The notes under the pieces: generated by a model
Seen by the model: the letters and a program-made list of their open reading frames with translations, nothing else
The model's database searches: none
Told to the model about the DNA's origin: nothing
Source: Caenorhabditis remanei
Taxonomy: Eukaryota; Nematoda; Chromadorea; Rhabditida; Rhabditidae
DNA: 64,000 nt
Direction of reading: 5' to 3'
Assembly (NCBI RefSeq): GCF_010183535.1
Contig: NC_071332.1
Coordinates: forward strand, 4,030,001-4,094,000
In this document: positions 42,641 through 54,479 of the stretch, one piece after another
Layout of the letters: each line of letters starts with the position of its first letter
Position numbering within the stretch: the stretch's first letter is position 1
Made by a program: the position numbers and the translations under genes

Positions 42641-43677
42641 TTATTAATTATTGCGGTAATGTAATTAAGATTCTCTAATGTCTTTCATGATTTCTTACAT
42701 TTTATCTCTTTTTCAATTTATTCTCAGGGACTATGAAACGTTTGTATTTATTTATGATTTTTTATATAATAAAGTGAAAATCCGTTGATTTTTTAATTTA
42801 TGACTGGTCAAAAATGTTCGGTGACTATGAAGCCAAACCCTAAAGATGTTTTTCAGCAAAGCAAGAACCTCCAACTGAAATTTTCGGCCAGCAATTCCCC
42901 AGTTCTGAAAGATATAATAAGAATTTCCTTGAACTTCAGCAAAATCCAAAAAAAGTTCGAGTTGAACTATAAATTGGGCCTCTGATACTGGCGACCATGC
43001 TGATTCCGAAAATGCAAGAAAAATCAACCAAATGCTCATGTGGACCGAGTTATGAGCCGTCACACTTTTACTATTAAAAAGTACTTGAAAAGTAATAAAG
43101 CATTATTGAAAAGTACTACATATTCAATAAAATTACTATTGAAAATAGCTTTTCAATAGTAAAGTTTGACGGCTCGTAATTCATTTGGCTGATTTTTTCT
43201 TGCAGTTTTGGAATCGAAAGTATCAGAGGTCCCCTTGATAAAAAAAAGTTCATCCCTCCTCGTCATGAACTTCCTTTGTCAGTTAACTTTGTGAAACTAA
43301 CTAACCAGGAAAAGTCATCGGGTCAGTGCGGAGATATGAAACGTGACTAAATTCATTGGAAAGCTGAAAAAACGCTGATTTCACATATATATTCAGTTTT
43401 TGCCCTCGTTCTCTGGTATTCGAGAAAAACAAGATTAAAGTTCGGAAAAATGACAAACGACTGCCTCTTTAACACACGAAAATTGGTAAAAACTTGTCAT
43501 TTTTCCTAACTTTGACCTCATTTTTCTCGAATACCAGGCCTCGAGAGCAAAAACTGAATATATATTTGGAATCAGCGTTTTCTTAGCTTTCCAATAATAT
43601 AGGTGCACACTCTATAACTCCAAACTGACGCCATGACCTTCCCTAGTAAACATTACCACATATTTTGAACCAGAATT
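42641..43677. other. Spacer after E2 to the array edge
   Basis: Parallels 23042-24228: E 3'-UTR module, A/T palindrome near 43060-43170, and a foldback at about 43305-43646 ending CCTTCCCTAG. Unit homology stops near 43677. No coding exon seen. Confidence 0.6.
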
Positions 43678-46019
43678 TCAACAACAACATCAAGAATATA
43701 TTTTGTGCTCCCAGTTTCCCTGTTTTCATTGAAAATCAACACAGCCATTCACAATTCCCCCTCTATGAGCAACGTTATTGTCTTCTCTCAATAAATTACA
43801 TTCATTTTGTACATTCCTTCTCCCAACACTGTTTACTCTCAGCTCCCTTCCTTTGTTTCAATCTGTACGCAGGGGGACACTGACATATGTTTCATCGAGC
43901 TTTTTTTTCATTTCATTCATATTGGAAATGACGTTTCTTTTTTTTCATTCTATTAAATAGAGTGAGCCCATCCCTAAACCAATTTTTATCAAATTCTGTG
44001 ACAAGAAAGTACGAAAAAGTGGGGGGAAGTGGAATGCAAACAAGGTCGAAGACGTCGTTTATTCCAATTGATGGACGTCTTCCTCCCCTCTCTCTGCTCC
44101 CTCCATCTCCCTCCTTTTCATCTGTTTTCACACAGATCAATGCATAGAGAAAAGAGAGAGAGAGAGGTTGTGAGTGCCTGCGTCTCTATTAGAATACACA
44201 CTCTCTCGGGGGGTCCCTGGCATTCGAGGGAGGCTCTAGTTACGTTGAAAGCTTGTGTTGGGGTCCCGAGGAACATTTTGATTTATTTCATCAACTTTTT
44301 TTGTGTCAGCGGGATAATTAGCTCATGTTTTCAAGGTACTATAATTTTTAAGCCGTATTTTTAATTTACACGACCCATTTGTTATCTTATATTCCAATTA
44401 TATCTCATTATTCTAATTATATCTTATCAACTTTGGTTTACTATCTTTTCTAGAACCGTTTTATTGCCAGTTTGATGCCTCTGGCATACAATCTGCCAAA
44501 TTAACGGTCCCATAATTCTGGGTCACACCGATTTTCCCCACATTTTTTGTATTCCCACAGTTTACTACCTTACCTCTCCAAACTTTTCCCATATTTCTTA
44601 CCCATTTTCTTACCATTTGTTCCCACGACCCTTTGATTTCTTTTGCTTGTTTTATCATTCTCACTTTCATCTTCGAATCTTTTCACTCAATTCGAAAAAT
44701 AATAGAGTCTTGTGGACACTGAGGGACAACAACAGGTGTTAGGGATTACTTTTTCTTATTGAAGTTCTCAAATATAGATAAATTTTGGTTTTTTACAAGA
44801 TTTAGCTCAAAAAGGAACATTTTTAGCAAGTGAAAGCGCAGAGAAGCTAGAGTGTCTGACTTCTCTGCATCTCTCACCATCTCTGCTCTGGAAGTCTATC
44901 TTTGCAAGCTCATATCTCGAAAACGTGAAGAGCTATCAAAAAGTTGTCAACTAAAAAAATAGAGATCTATTCTAATACAATATTTTTGTAGTTTTTAACT
45001 TTTTGATAGCTCTCATAGTTTTTGAGATACGAGCCTTTAAAAATAGCTAGCTGGATATGCGAGAGAGGGCGCAGAGAAGCGAGAGTGTCTGACTTCTCTG
45101 CGTCTCTCTCTCTCTCTATTTTCTTTTTTTTGTTACAAAAATACAACAAATCGTGATTTTAGAGTAAAGTAACTACTTGTTTTTCTAGAAAATATCACAT
45201 TTTTCGTAATTTTTACCGGAAAATGTATTTTTTGGTTTGAAAATTTATTGTTAGGGTTTTTGCATTTTTCCCATATTTTAACAATTTTACCAGTAATATC
45301 TCTAACTATTTCCAATATTGCCAGTACCATGTAATCGTGCTCCACCGAAACCCTCGCCAAGCGTTTTTCCAGTTTGAATGGAGCGCAGTTGCAACAACAG
45401 CTTTTTACAGTGAGACCCTGCAAATTCCGTGGAAAATGGGCGGATTCTGTTTTTGCAACTGCAACATAAAATGCGAATATTTTTTTATAATTCTGCCGGC
45501 ATCTTAGCAGGTACACTTATTTGTAAAAAAATTATAGCGAAATCCCTTTGCATGAAAAAAACATAATTCGGGAGAAAACTATGTTGCAAAGCAAACTCCG
45601 CCTATTTTGGGATCTCAATGTTCAGAATCTTCCAGAAAATTGATTTCATTTTATTTCAATTTTGATTAAAAACCTTATTTTCAATGATTAAAGTCTGGAA
45701 CGTTGTTTACATGATGTTTTCAAAGACCGCCCATGTTTTCTCGAATTCTTTCATACAAAATTCATGAAAACTGACCTAAGCCTGTCCCCTACGTGTTAAT
45801 CCTTTCCGTTTACCTACTTCTGTTCTTCACCGCCGCTTCTTCTTCTTCTTCCCTTTGTTTGCTCTTTCTTTGGTCCTTCTCCTCGCCGACCGTTTCACTC
45901 TTTACATTTTTCTCAAGTCTCACTTTTTCTTATATATTTTTATATATTTAAGTATTCTTTTAGGTTATGCAGTTCAGTGGGACCTAATCTGGCACAAAAA
46001 AAAAGAATAAAAATTCAAG
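43678..46019. other. Unique region between the array and inx-10
   Basis: No gene is recognised. It contains a purine/pyrimidine-rich stretch near 44080-44170, a first copy of the GAGACGCAGAGAAG palindrome family (about 44840-45110), a GCGCTCC hairpin (45338-45405) and CT-rich sequence near 45820-45900. ATTCTTTTAG at 45954-45963, about 57 bases before the inx-10 ATG, is a possible trans-splice or 5'-UTR acceptor. Regulatory sequence of inx-10 is expected here but no specific site can be named. Confidence 0.5.
44840..45110. repeat. GAGACGCAGAGAAG palindrome family, copy 1
   Basis: Alternating arms read GAGAAGCTAGAGTGTCTGAC, then an ACGTGAAGAGCTATCAAAAA block and its inverse TTTTTGATAGCTCTC, and a second GCAGAGAAGCGAGAGTGTCT core. 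The family recurs through the right third of the window in introns and spacers. Confidence 0.75.
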
Positions 46020-49000
46020 ATGGTGTTGGCCGCTGTACTTTCCATGCTACGCTATGTAGCAGGTAGCGATGACCGTGATTTTGTCGATAGACTTCACTCG
46101 TATTTTACATGTAATTTGTTAATTGGGTTATCAGTACTAGTATCCTTTAAGGTTTGTTAATAACTTATTTAATTACCCACTAATTTCCATTCCAGCAATT
46201 CGGTGGAAAACCGGTGGAATGTCTGGTACCCGATATCTTCAGTAGCAGTTGGGAACAATACGCGGAGAACTATTGCTGGGCCAGTGACACGTATTATGTG
46301 CCAACGAATGAGCCGGTCGCAGGGCTCCATATCGATGAAAAGAGACAGAGGAAGATTAGTTATTATCAGTGGGTGCCGTTTTTCTTGTTGCTCGAGGCTG
46401 CCTGTTTTCGATTACCCAGTTTGCTATGGAAGTATTTGGCGGGGCACTCTGGTAAGTTTTGTACTTTTTTTTACAAAAAAGTTGTGTAAAAATAAGTTTC
46501 AAAGAAATTCAAACATCAATTTCACAATTTCACAGTGATGTTACGGTGTTTGCACAGTTGTTAGCTTCAAAAATATTTATTTTGTGTTAGAGACTTTTTT
46601 ATGGGGACAGCACAAGGTATGAAAAAAAAAGAAAGTTTTCTTAAAAGTTGGAACTGGAATTGTTAGATTTATAACTGTTTATAACTAAATTTAAAAAATG
46701 AGGATAAAACGCGATAAATGACAAATTACTGAGTGCAGAACGATAATGAATGTCTGGCGCGTCGTTGAACCGTTTTGAGATGAGCAGTTAGGCTGTTGCT
46801 ACTGTAGAAAAATTCCACTTTTTGGCATTTTCCGGTTGTAAAAAAAGGTCAACGAGAAAAAAAACAAGATTTTCTCTCTTGATTTTCTGTTAAAATTGGA
46901 CAGTTTGGATGGTGCGTCCCGGCATCGCAAATAAACTAAATATCTAAAATTTTATATGTTTCATATTTATCAAATCTAGAGCTCCATTTTTGTAGTTGCC
47001 AACTTTTTGATAGCTATTCACGCTTCTGAGATATACGACTTTAAAGATAGGTACCTACAGCGGTGGACAAGAGGAGACGCAGAGAAACAAGAGTGTCTGC
47101 TTTCTCTACGTTTCTTGCCCTCACCCTCTGGTCTTAGACAGCGCGTATCTCGGCAGAGTGAATAGCTATCAAAAAGCTTTCAACTACAAAAATGTAGCCT
47201 TTTTTTGATCTACCCAACAAATATAAGAATAAAACTTTCCAATCAATCGTAAGAAAGTTACGGGGTGTCAAAGTTGAGTAACTCTTTCATTATGTGTTTC
47301 CAGAGCTTCGTTTCAAAAGGAATTGCTAGAGCTGTAATGTTAATGCTTGTGTAACGTCGTATCTTTAAAACTAACAAAGTTAATAAAAATTTGTCAACTA
47401 CAAAAATGTAGACCTTGTGAGAGAGAGAAAGGAGATGTAGAGAAGTCAAACGTTCTAGCTTCTCTGCGATCTCCCCTTTTCTCGCTTGCAATCTTTGAAG
47501 GCGCAGAACTTCAAAACTCGAAATGTTGTTAAAAAATTGCCAATTACAATAAGAAAATTTAATCAAAACATTTTTCCAGGCATCAAAATCAACGAGATCG
47601 TAAAACTCTCCTCCGACCCGAACAACATCAAACCCGACATCAAACGAGCCAACATCAAATCCCTAACCGTCCATCTCCAAGGAGCCCTCCGATTTCACCG
47701 TCGTCTCCAGAAGAAACAAATCCGACCGCATCGTTTTCTATGGCTATTCAATTTACCGTACTCTGCGTTCTTCGTCACTTCCATGTACCTCTGCACCAAG
47801 TTCTTCTACCTTGCGAATGTCTGTCTCCAACTTTTATTTATGAATCGCTTCCTGGAGACCGATAAGTACAAATGGTACGGGTTGGGTGCTCTCGTGGATT
47901 TATTGAATGGCACCACTTGGGAGCAATCCGGAATGTTCCCTCGTGTATCATTATGTGATTTCGATGTACGCGTTATGGGAAACATGCAAGAGCATACGAT
48001 TCAATGCGTGCTGGTCATTAATATATTTAATGAGAAGATATTCATATTGCTTTGGTTCTGGTACCTGGCTCTTCTAATTTTCACCTTTGGATCTTTCTTC
48101 TACTGGTTGATTGTCTCATTATGGGGACACTTAAACCAGCGGTTTATAATAAGGCACCTGGAAATGAGTGACATCCAATTTGACTCTTCAGAAGACGGTG
48201 CCCCGGAGAAAGTGACAAGATTCATTGATAACTATTTGAAAAGTGACGGTGTCTTTGTGATACGAATGATGACGTTACAATCTGGAGTGATATTCGGCAC
48301 CGATTTGGTTCAAGAGCTCTGGCGGAATTTCCACGGAACAGAACCCCAATTAAAACGAAGTAACTCTGCGCCTCGAATCGAGGAACGGGAGCAATGGTGG
48401 CCAGCTCCCCCTTTAGTGAATCCAATCAACCCGTGGAGATATCGAGACGAGAATCAGGCGAACGCGTTGAGATGGCGACGGGCTCTCGGAGCAAACGTTG
48501 ATAACACCATTGCGACGCAGGATTTGATGGAGAAGTTGTTGCCGCAGAATGCGCATTTGAGACCGTCCGACGATGAGTTGTTGTGAGTTTTTTTTTGAGC
48601 GGGGAGGGAAAAACAGACTTGCAAAATATCGAGTCAAAAATGTGCACAATTTTTAAACAAAATTTTTCGAAAAAAGTTTTTCAAAAAAGGCAAAAATCCT
48701 ATGTATGCTTGGGTTTTTTATCGATATAAGACGGTCAAAATTTCAAAATTTTTTGCTAGCGATTATATTTTATTAAAAATTGAGAAACTCTGTACTAGCA
48801 CATATTCATTTCTCAGCTTTGATTCCGTTGAAATATGTGTGAAAAATATCATGTAAGCACAAATCTGCTTCACTTTTGTCTGTTCACGTCATTTTCTGTT
48901 CTTTTTTCAAAGTTTATTCGAAAGTACAGAATCGGTATGGATACCGGTTCTGTACCAAGAAACTCCTCCAGAATTGGTATTCATACCTATTCTGTACTCT

Positions 49001-51126
49001 GCATAAAAGATCACGTGAAAAAAGTTTTTTCTCCAAGTTTATTCGAAAGTACAGAACCGGTATCGATACCAATTCTGTACCATTGTAAGTTCTGTATAAA
49101 AGGTCACGTGAAGAATTGAAAATCCACAATTTCAAAGTGTCAAATTTTATTTATGATTATTTTCGCTTACGTGGATTCAAATTTGATGTTCAACTAGTGG
49201 ATAAACTGGCCAAAATGACAATTTTTGAGGAAAAGTTACCTAGATTCTGTAATTTGATTTTGATCAACTTCACCTTTTCTTATTCAACAACATTAAAAAC
49301 GTCCTTTTAATGAAATTTGCATAAAAAGGTTTGAAAATGTGTTTTCTTTTTAAGTAAGAGAAGGTAAAGTAAGTTGATCAAAACCTAATTACAGAATCTA
49401 GGTAACTTTTCCTCAAAAATTGTCATTTTGGTGAGTTTATCCACTTGATGAACATCAAATTTGAATCCACGTAAGCGAAAATAATCATAAATAAAATTTG
49501 ACACTTTGAAATTGTGGATTTTCAATTTTTCACGTGACCTTTTATACAGAACTTACAATGCTGTTGTTTGGTACAAAATCGGTATCGATACCGTTTCTGT
49601 ACTTTCGAATAAACTTGGAGAAAAAACTTTTTTCACGTGATCTTTTATGCAGAGTACAGAATAGGTATGAATACCAAATCTGGAGGAGTTTCTTGGTACA
49701 AAATCGGTATCCATACCGATTCTGTACTTTTGAATAAACTTTGAAAAAAGAACAGAAAATGACGTGAACAGACAAAAGTGGAAAACTCTGTGCTTCACGT
49801 GCAACTTTTTCTAGCAATTGCCAGTTTATTGCAAAATCGTTCAAATTCAGGGAAATGCTGTATTTTCAGTACAGATTACTCACAGAAAACCATTTTTCAA
49901 CTAGCTAGCAAAAAATTTTGAAATTCCAACCGTCTTATATTAATAAAAATATTCGAAATTTTGAATTTTTTGGAAAATTTTTTTACTGGTAGTGAGACCC
50001 GGTCCGTTGCAAGTCTGGGGAAAAATAATTTTTCAATAATGTAAGATTTTCAGAAAATTGAGTGTATTAGCTCATCATACTGATGTAAATAACCGAGATA
50101 ATCAGTGTAAGGGATTCGATATGTGGAATGTTGTGGTGTAGTTGTGAAAATTAGGCTCCGCCCCTTTTTGCAAATTTTTCACACGGTTTTCAGGAAAGTT
50201 TCAAAAAAGTGTGCGTCGGAATTGCAAAAAGTGGGCGGAGCCTGAAAAAAGAAAATTTCTGAATACCTGTGCAACATTGTGGAAGCTGTTGTGCATTTAA
50301 CAGAATTAGGCTCCGCCCCTTTTTATTTTCGCCCCACGGTTTTAAGAATTGATGAAAACAATGCGAAAAATCTCCTGTGGCGAAATTGCAAAAAGTGGGC
50401 GGGGCCTAAAAATGGAAATTTCTGAAAGGCTGTGCGAAGTTGTGGAAGTTGTGGTGCAATTGAGAGAACTAGGCTCCGCCCATTTTCGCCAATTTTTCGC
50501 ACGATTTTAAGAACTGGAAAGCATCTTTAAAAGTGTGCATCAGAATTGCAAAAAAATGGGCGGAGCCTGAAAACTGTGAATTTTGGAATGACTACGACGT
50601 TGTGGAAGATGTGATGAAACATTAAAAATTAGGCTCCGCCTCTTTTTGCATTTCTGCCGCATGGTTTTAAGAACTGGAAAGTTTCAGAAAAGTGTGCGTC
50701 AGAATTGCAAAAAGTGGGCGGAGCCTAAAATGGAAAATTTCTGAATGACTGTGCCCTTTTCGTTGTTTTTGAGATCCCCTTTGTTATGTAAATGGCCTAG
50801 AATTCCCCGTCGTCAAATTCTAGGCCACCGATTTTGAATGCCCATGCATGCCCTCGTACGTCCTAAAGCATCTAAATTTTTTCAGAAGACGTTATCCGAT
50901 TGCCGTGAAAGCGTCCTACATCGACGACGACCAGGAGAGTCAGAAGACGTCAACGGAGCAGAAGAATCAGAATTCTGGTCCGCCTCCTCAACAGCCACCG
51001 TCTAATCAATATTCCACTTATTATCGATCCCCCAGTTTTTCAAAACCCCCGGATAGCCGCCCGGTCTCCACGGCCACAGAAAATAACGACACCGCTAAGA
51101 AACCCCCGATGAGCACGTTTAAGTAA
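46020..51126 (+). CDS. inx-10: Innexin (gap-junction channel subunit), inx-10 orthologue
   Basis: Exons: 46020-46151, 46196-46451, 47580-48582, 50886-51126 (543 aa). Innexins form hexameric or octameric gap-junction channels and hemichannels in the plasma membrane. Visible hallmarks: N-terminal [15 protein letters not shown] (TM1), first extracellular loop with two Cys (PVECLVP and ENYCWA), the innexin signature YYQWVPF at about aa 115, TM3 around [19 protein letters not shown], a second-loop Cys pair (VSLCDFDVR and IQCVLVIN), TM4 around [15 protein letters not shown], and a long cytoplasmic tail ending MSTFK. Sequence and tail agree with C. elegans INX-10 as I remember it, and an asp-2-like gene next door fits its neighbourhood. 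Introns 2 and 3 are repeat-filled. Exon 4 joins in phase 2 (ELL then RRYPIAV). Confidence 0.93.
46990..47535. repeat. GAGACGCAGAGAAG palindromes in inx-10 intron 2
   Basis: Two copies: about 46990-47200 (AGGAGACGCAGAGAAACAAG core with CTACAAAAATGTAG arms) and about 47345-47535 (inner TAGAGAAGTC ... GCTTCTCTGC). They lie in the long intron 2, whose acceptor is at 47579. Confidence 0.65.
48713..49945. repeat. Roughly 1.2-kb foldback in inx-10 intron 3
   Basis: The left arm (about 48713-49290) and right arm (about 49365-49945) are inverses over nearly 600 bases each. Paired blocks include ATAAGACGGTCAAAATT with its inverse, ATTCGAAAGTACAGAATCGG with CCGATTCTGTACTTTTGAAT, and CTTACGTGGATTCAAATTTG with its inverse. 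Each arm holds internal repeats of a CGGTATCGATACC type. The loop is about 70 bases. Open frames in it on both strands are artefacts of the repeat. Confidence 0.85.
50130..50755. repeat. Tandem repeat of about 160 bp, four units, inx-10 intron 3
   Basis: TAGGCTCCGCC recurs at about 50153, 50308, 50471 and 50633. Each unit is about 155-162 bases and also contains the inverse GGGCGGAGCCT, so each unit is itself a small inverted repeat. It ends shortly before exon 4. Confidence 0.8.
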
Positions 51127-51368
51127 TGCAAGTTTAATTTATGAGGAATTTGCGCTAGAGCGCATTTGCTAACATGACCCATTTTTTGATCATCTGCAGT
51201 TAGGCAGTCTAAAAACTACCTCACGTTTCCCTTTTTAGTGCCTTTTTGTTGTATTTGATACCTTTTCCCCGGTTTTTTTGTGTATTCATAATTCATAATC
51301 CGTTATTGATTTCATATCTCAAAAATTTTCACTTGTTAATATTTTATGCATAATAAACATAATAATAA

Positions 51369-54221
51369 TTACTTGGATTGAAGTGACTTGGCAAATCCGA
51401 CACGTTGGGTTCCAACATCGTAGATCTGAAATTAAAATTATGAATAAAGAAACCGCGGCTCTACATTTAGACGCCCCAAAAAAACATTTGGATGCCCCAA
51501 AAAACATTTGGACGTCCCGAAAACCACCGTTTAGACGTTTCAAAACCCGTTTAAACGTTCCAAAAATGTTTAAACGTCCAAAAATACATTTAGACGTCCC
51601 AAAAAACGTTTACAACGTCCCAAAAAACGTTTTGACGTCCCAAAAAACGTATAGAACGTCCCAAAATACATTTAATCGTAATTTTGGCATCCAAAAATGC
51701 TCAGAAAAGTTTAAACGTCCCAAAAATGTTTAAACGTCCCAAAAAACGTATAGTTCGTCCCAAAAAACGTATAGAACGTTCCAAAAAACGCGTACACGTC
51801 CCTTGAAACACTGAGACGTCCCTCAAAACATTCAACGTCCTTTGGGGTTCCAAAAATGGTCAGAAATGTTTGGACGTCCCAAAAAACGTTTAGAACATCC
51901 CAAAAAACGTATAGAACGTCCCAAAAAACGTATAGAACGTCCCAAAAAACGTAAAAGAACATCTAAACTGGAATAGAGTCAAAACCGCTTGCGAGCCCAA
52001 AAACTCACATTACAATACTGACGGATGAATGGATCTCCGAGAATCCATGATGGTCCGAAGCCTCCGCTGCTGAATGGGAAGATGGCAAAGATGCAATTGC
52101 TGCTTCCATCTCCCAATGGGATAATCGTATTGGAGGAGTCAATATTGTACACCTGCGCTCCGATAGTGATATCAACAGTGTTGATCTTGGCGTTACATGG
52201 GATGATGTACACTCCATAGTCGTCTCTCCACGTGGCTCCGACGGCGTCAGCGATTCCTTGCACAAAGGCTTTTGGTCCTCCGATCAAAGAAGTTCCGGTG
52301 TCGGAGATAACCTGCCATCCCTTAGAAGATCGATAGCTTCCTGATCCGATAGCACTCATCTTGAATTGATAATAAGTGGCACTGGACAATGGTTGATAAG
52401 CGATCACTGGTCCGCAGTTTGTTGTGTCAATACCTCCGTAGGTGTAGATTCCTCCTTTCACTCCGTTTTGATCTCCCTCATGCTCCAAGAAGACGGTGAA
52501 GACTGGAAGGTCGACAAGGTTTTGGTTGATGGCGTTGATGAATGGAGGTGTGATTTGATCTACAGCAATCGATTTGAACGCGAGTCCAAGGATTCCGTCG
52601 AGTGGTTGACCCTCGAAGAAGGCAGCCAAAGAGGTTGCTTGTCCGAAGATGGTGTTTGGCACGGCGAGTTGTGGCTCTCCGATTCCTCCGAAAGTGATGG
52701 TGTCCTGTCCGAGGAATCCTCTAGCGGATCCAGTACCGTACTCGATGATGAAGCTTCTTCCGTTGGATTTATAGGAGGTCGATTTGGAGGCGTCGAATTT
52801 CGCCTGGAGGAGACAAGAGTCGGTGTAGTTTGGTCCGGCTCCGCAGCATGCTTGGTCGTCGCACTCGAATTGGCACAGGACTGAAATAAATTGTGTTGTT
52901 AGTGAAACAGGAAAATCATTAGCTTCTTATCTTTACTATTGTAATAAAAAGTTTCGTGAACAGGATTCGAAAATTTTTATTACGACTGACCGAAAATACA
53001 TTTGGGTGGGCAAATACGTCACTATCTACAAATTTTATCGTTAGAACCGGAGCTATGTAGATCAAAATGTCAAATTTTGATCAATTAATGAACAGTTAAA
53101 TGGTCAGAAATCTCTTTGTTTTGAGAAAATCACAGTATCTGTGGAGACGCGGAGAAGCTAGAGTGTCTCGTTTCTCTGCGTCTCATCAAGTTGCCTTGTT
53201 GTCGGATAATTTGATATTCTGTCAGTGTACAGAACAGGTGTAGGTCTTTATTTTTGTAGTTGATCACTTTTTGATATCTCTACTAGCTTCCGAGATACAG
53301 GCCTCTGAAGCTACGCTATCGAGGCAAATAGAGTGAAGAGACGCAAAGAAGTTAGGGGGACTCGTTTCTCTGCGTCTCCTCGTTTAACGCTGTTGTCTGA
53401 TAGCGTTATACTTGGTCAGTGTACAAAACAGGTGTAGCTCTTTATTTTTGTAGTTAATCACTTTTTGATATCTTCGCTAGCTTTCGAGGTACAGGTTTCA
53501 AAACAAGCACACAGAGAGGAGACACAGAGAAGTTAGAGTGTCTCGTTTCTCTGCGTCTCCTCAGGTAGCCTTGGTGTCTGTTGGTTTCATATTTGGTTAG
53601 TGTACAGAACAGGTATAGTTCTTTATTTTTGTAATTGATCACTTTTTGATATCTCTGCTAGTTTTGGAGTTACGGACCGTAAAAGTTGACTGACAGAGCA
53701 CAGAGGGGAAGGAGACACAGAGAAGCTAGAGTGTCTCGTTTCTCTGCGTCTTTTCTCCTCTCGCTCCACTCTTCAATACCGTGTATTTCAAACCCTAGCA
53801 GAGTTATCAAAACGTGGTCAACTACACAAATGTAGAGCTATTCTTTATCTACAAACTCACTTCCATGGCAAGTTGGAACAGCGGAGCAGTTCTCTGGCTT
53901 TGTTCCACAAGTGATATCAGGAATCCACAAGTTGGATGATCCAGTATCCAAGATCACCTTGAACTGTTGTTGTGGGGTACCAATGGTGATGTTTCCGACG
54001 TAAGCCTCATCCTCATAATCGTTAACGTATTGTCCGACGGCGGCAGCGACTTGTTGCTTATCCATCATGAATCGACGGATCTCACGCTCCTTACGGTACT
54101 CAACCCATCTTCCCTCACGGATCAGACGGTTTCTGTATGGCTCGATTTTCATGAGAGGGATTTGGACGACGGCGGCGAGGGCGCATGCCACAAGGGCCGC
54201 TAACAAGATGAGGTTCTTCAT
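51369..54221 (-). CDS. asp-2: Cathepsin D-like aspartyl protease, probable asp-2 orthologue
   Basis: Minus-strand exons: 54221-53861, 52880-52009, 51425-51369 (429 aa). Pepsin/cathepsin D family (A1). Signal peptide MKNLILLAALVACALA, propeptide to about aa 70, first catalytic motif ILDTGSSNLWIP (Asp 92), flap IEYGTGSARGF (Tyr 168), second catalytic motif SDTGTSLIGGP (Asp 314), C-terminal FGPSWILGDPFIRQYC and the last exon IYDVGTQRVGFAKSL. All key residues are present, so it should be an active lysosomal or secreted protease, probably gut-expressed as in other worm asp genes (inference). The start follows TATTTCCAG, a likely trans-splice acceptor. It is convergent with inx-10, 242 bases between stops. 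The asp-2 name rests mainly on this neighbourhood. Confidence 0.85.
51448..51965. repeat. Minisatellite in the last intron of the asp-2-like gene
   Basis: About 25 imperfect units of roughly 20 bases based on ACGTCCCAAAAAACGTATAG, with decayed units to the left (GACGCCCCAAAAAAACATTT). It fills almost the entire intron (51426-52008). Long open frames across it on both strands come from the repeat period, not from coding. Confidence 0.85.
53130..53850. repeat. Tandem GAGACGCAGAGAAG palindromes in asp-2-like intron 1
   Basis: Four cores (about 53150, 53340, 53520, 53710), each GAGACGCAGAGAAG-type followed by GTGTCTCGTTTCTCTGCGTC, separated by GTAGTTGATCACTTTTTGAT-type arms. Here the family is arranged as a tandem array of roughly 190-base period. 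Confidence 0.75.
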
Positions 54222-54371
54222 ACCTGGAAATATACCGTCTTGGATCTTAACAATATAAAAAAAAGAAAGGAAAAAGAAACCGGAACACAAAAAAAGTAGT
54301 AAAAAGAAAAGTGAAATCGAAATGAGTTGATGCTGAACTGAAATGAAATTGCATAACGCAAGCAAAATTGG

Positions 54372-54435
54372 TTATCTAAATTAATAAAGACGCTATTAAA
54401 ATTGGTGATAAGCGCTTCATAATGTGTACGATAAG
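54372..54435. promoter_or_regulatory. Cluster of GATA-type sites upstream of the asp-2-like gene
   Basis: TTATCT (54372-54377), TGATAAG (54406-54412) and CGATAAG (54429-54435) lie 150-215 bases upstream of the ATG. In C. elegans, TGATAA sites upstream of gut protease genes bind the intestinal GATA factor ELT-2. This is consistent with intestinal expression but is inference from motif alone. Confidence 0.4.
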
Positions 54436-54479
54436 GGTGCCGATTCCGGTGTCTTACAAAGTACAGTGACACGCGAGGA

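Larger units (their letters stand above)
26385..43677. repeat. Segmental duplication, unit 2 (A6-C2-D2-B3-B4-B5-E2)
   Basis: Second copy of the 9887-24228 block. It is about 3 kb longer: it has a C-rich minisatellite (29778-30217), an E fragment (33038-33453), a TA-flanked element (33842-34096), GC-rich palindromes, and an extra D-relic/B gene segment. The right edge near 43677 abuts unique sequence upstream of inx-10. Confidence 0.85.

Noticed and set aside
44029..44364. 111-codon open frame upstream of inx-10
   Set aside because: Low-complexity purine/pyrimidine sequence with no family similarity that I can see and no splice context. Not supported as coding.
48876..49844. Open frames of 60-100 codons with [13 protein letters not shown] and STKVQ-like repeats
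   Set aside because: They read through the inverted arms of the inx-10 intron-3 foldback on both strands, and similar peptides appear from both arms.
51383..51962. Open frames of 83-116 codons rich in RPKNV or FWDV repeats
   Set aside because: They are products of the 20-bp minisatellite in the last intron of the asp-2-like gene.
52366..52884. 172-codon plus-strand open frame
   Set aside because: Antisense of exon 2 of the asp-2-like protease, whose minus-strand product has all family motifs.
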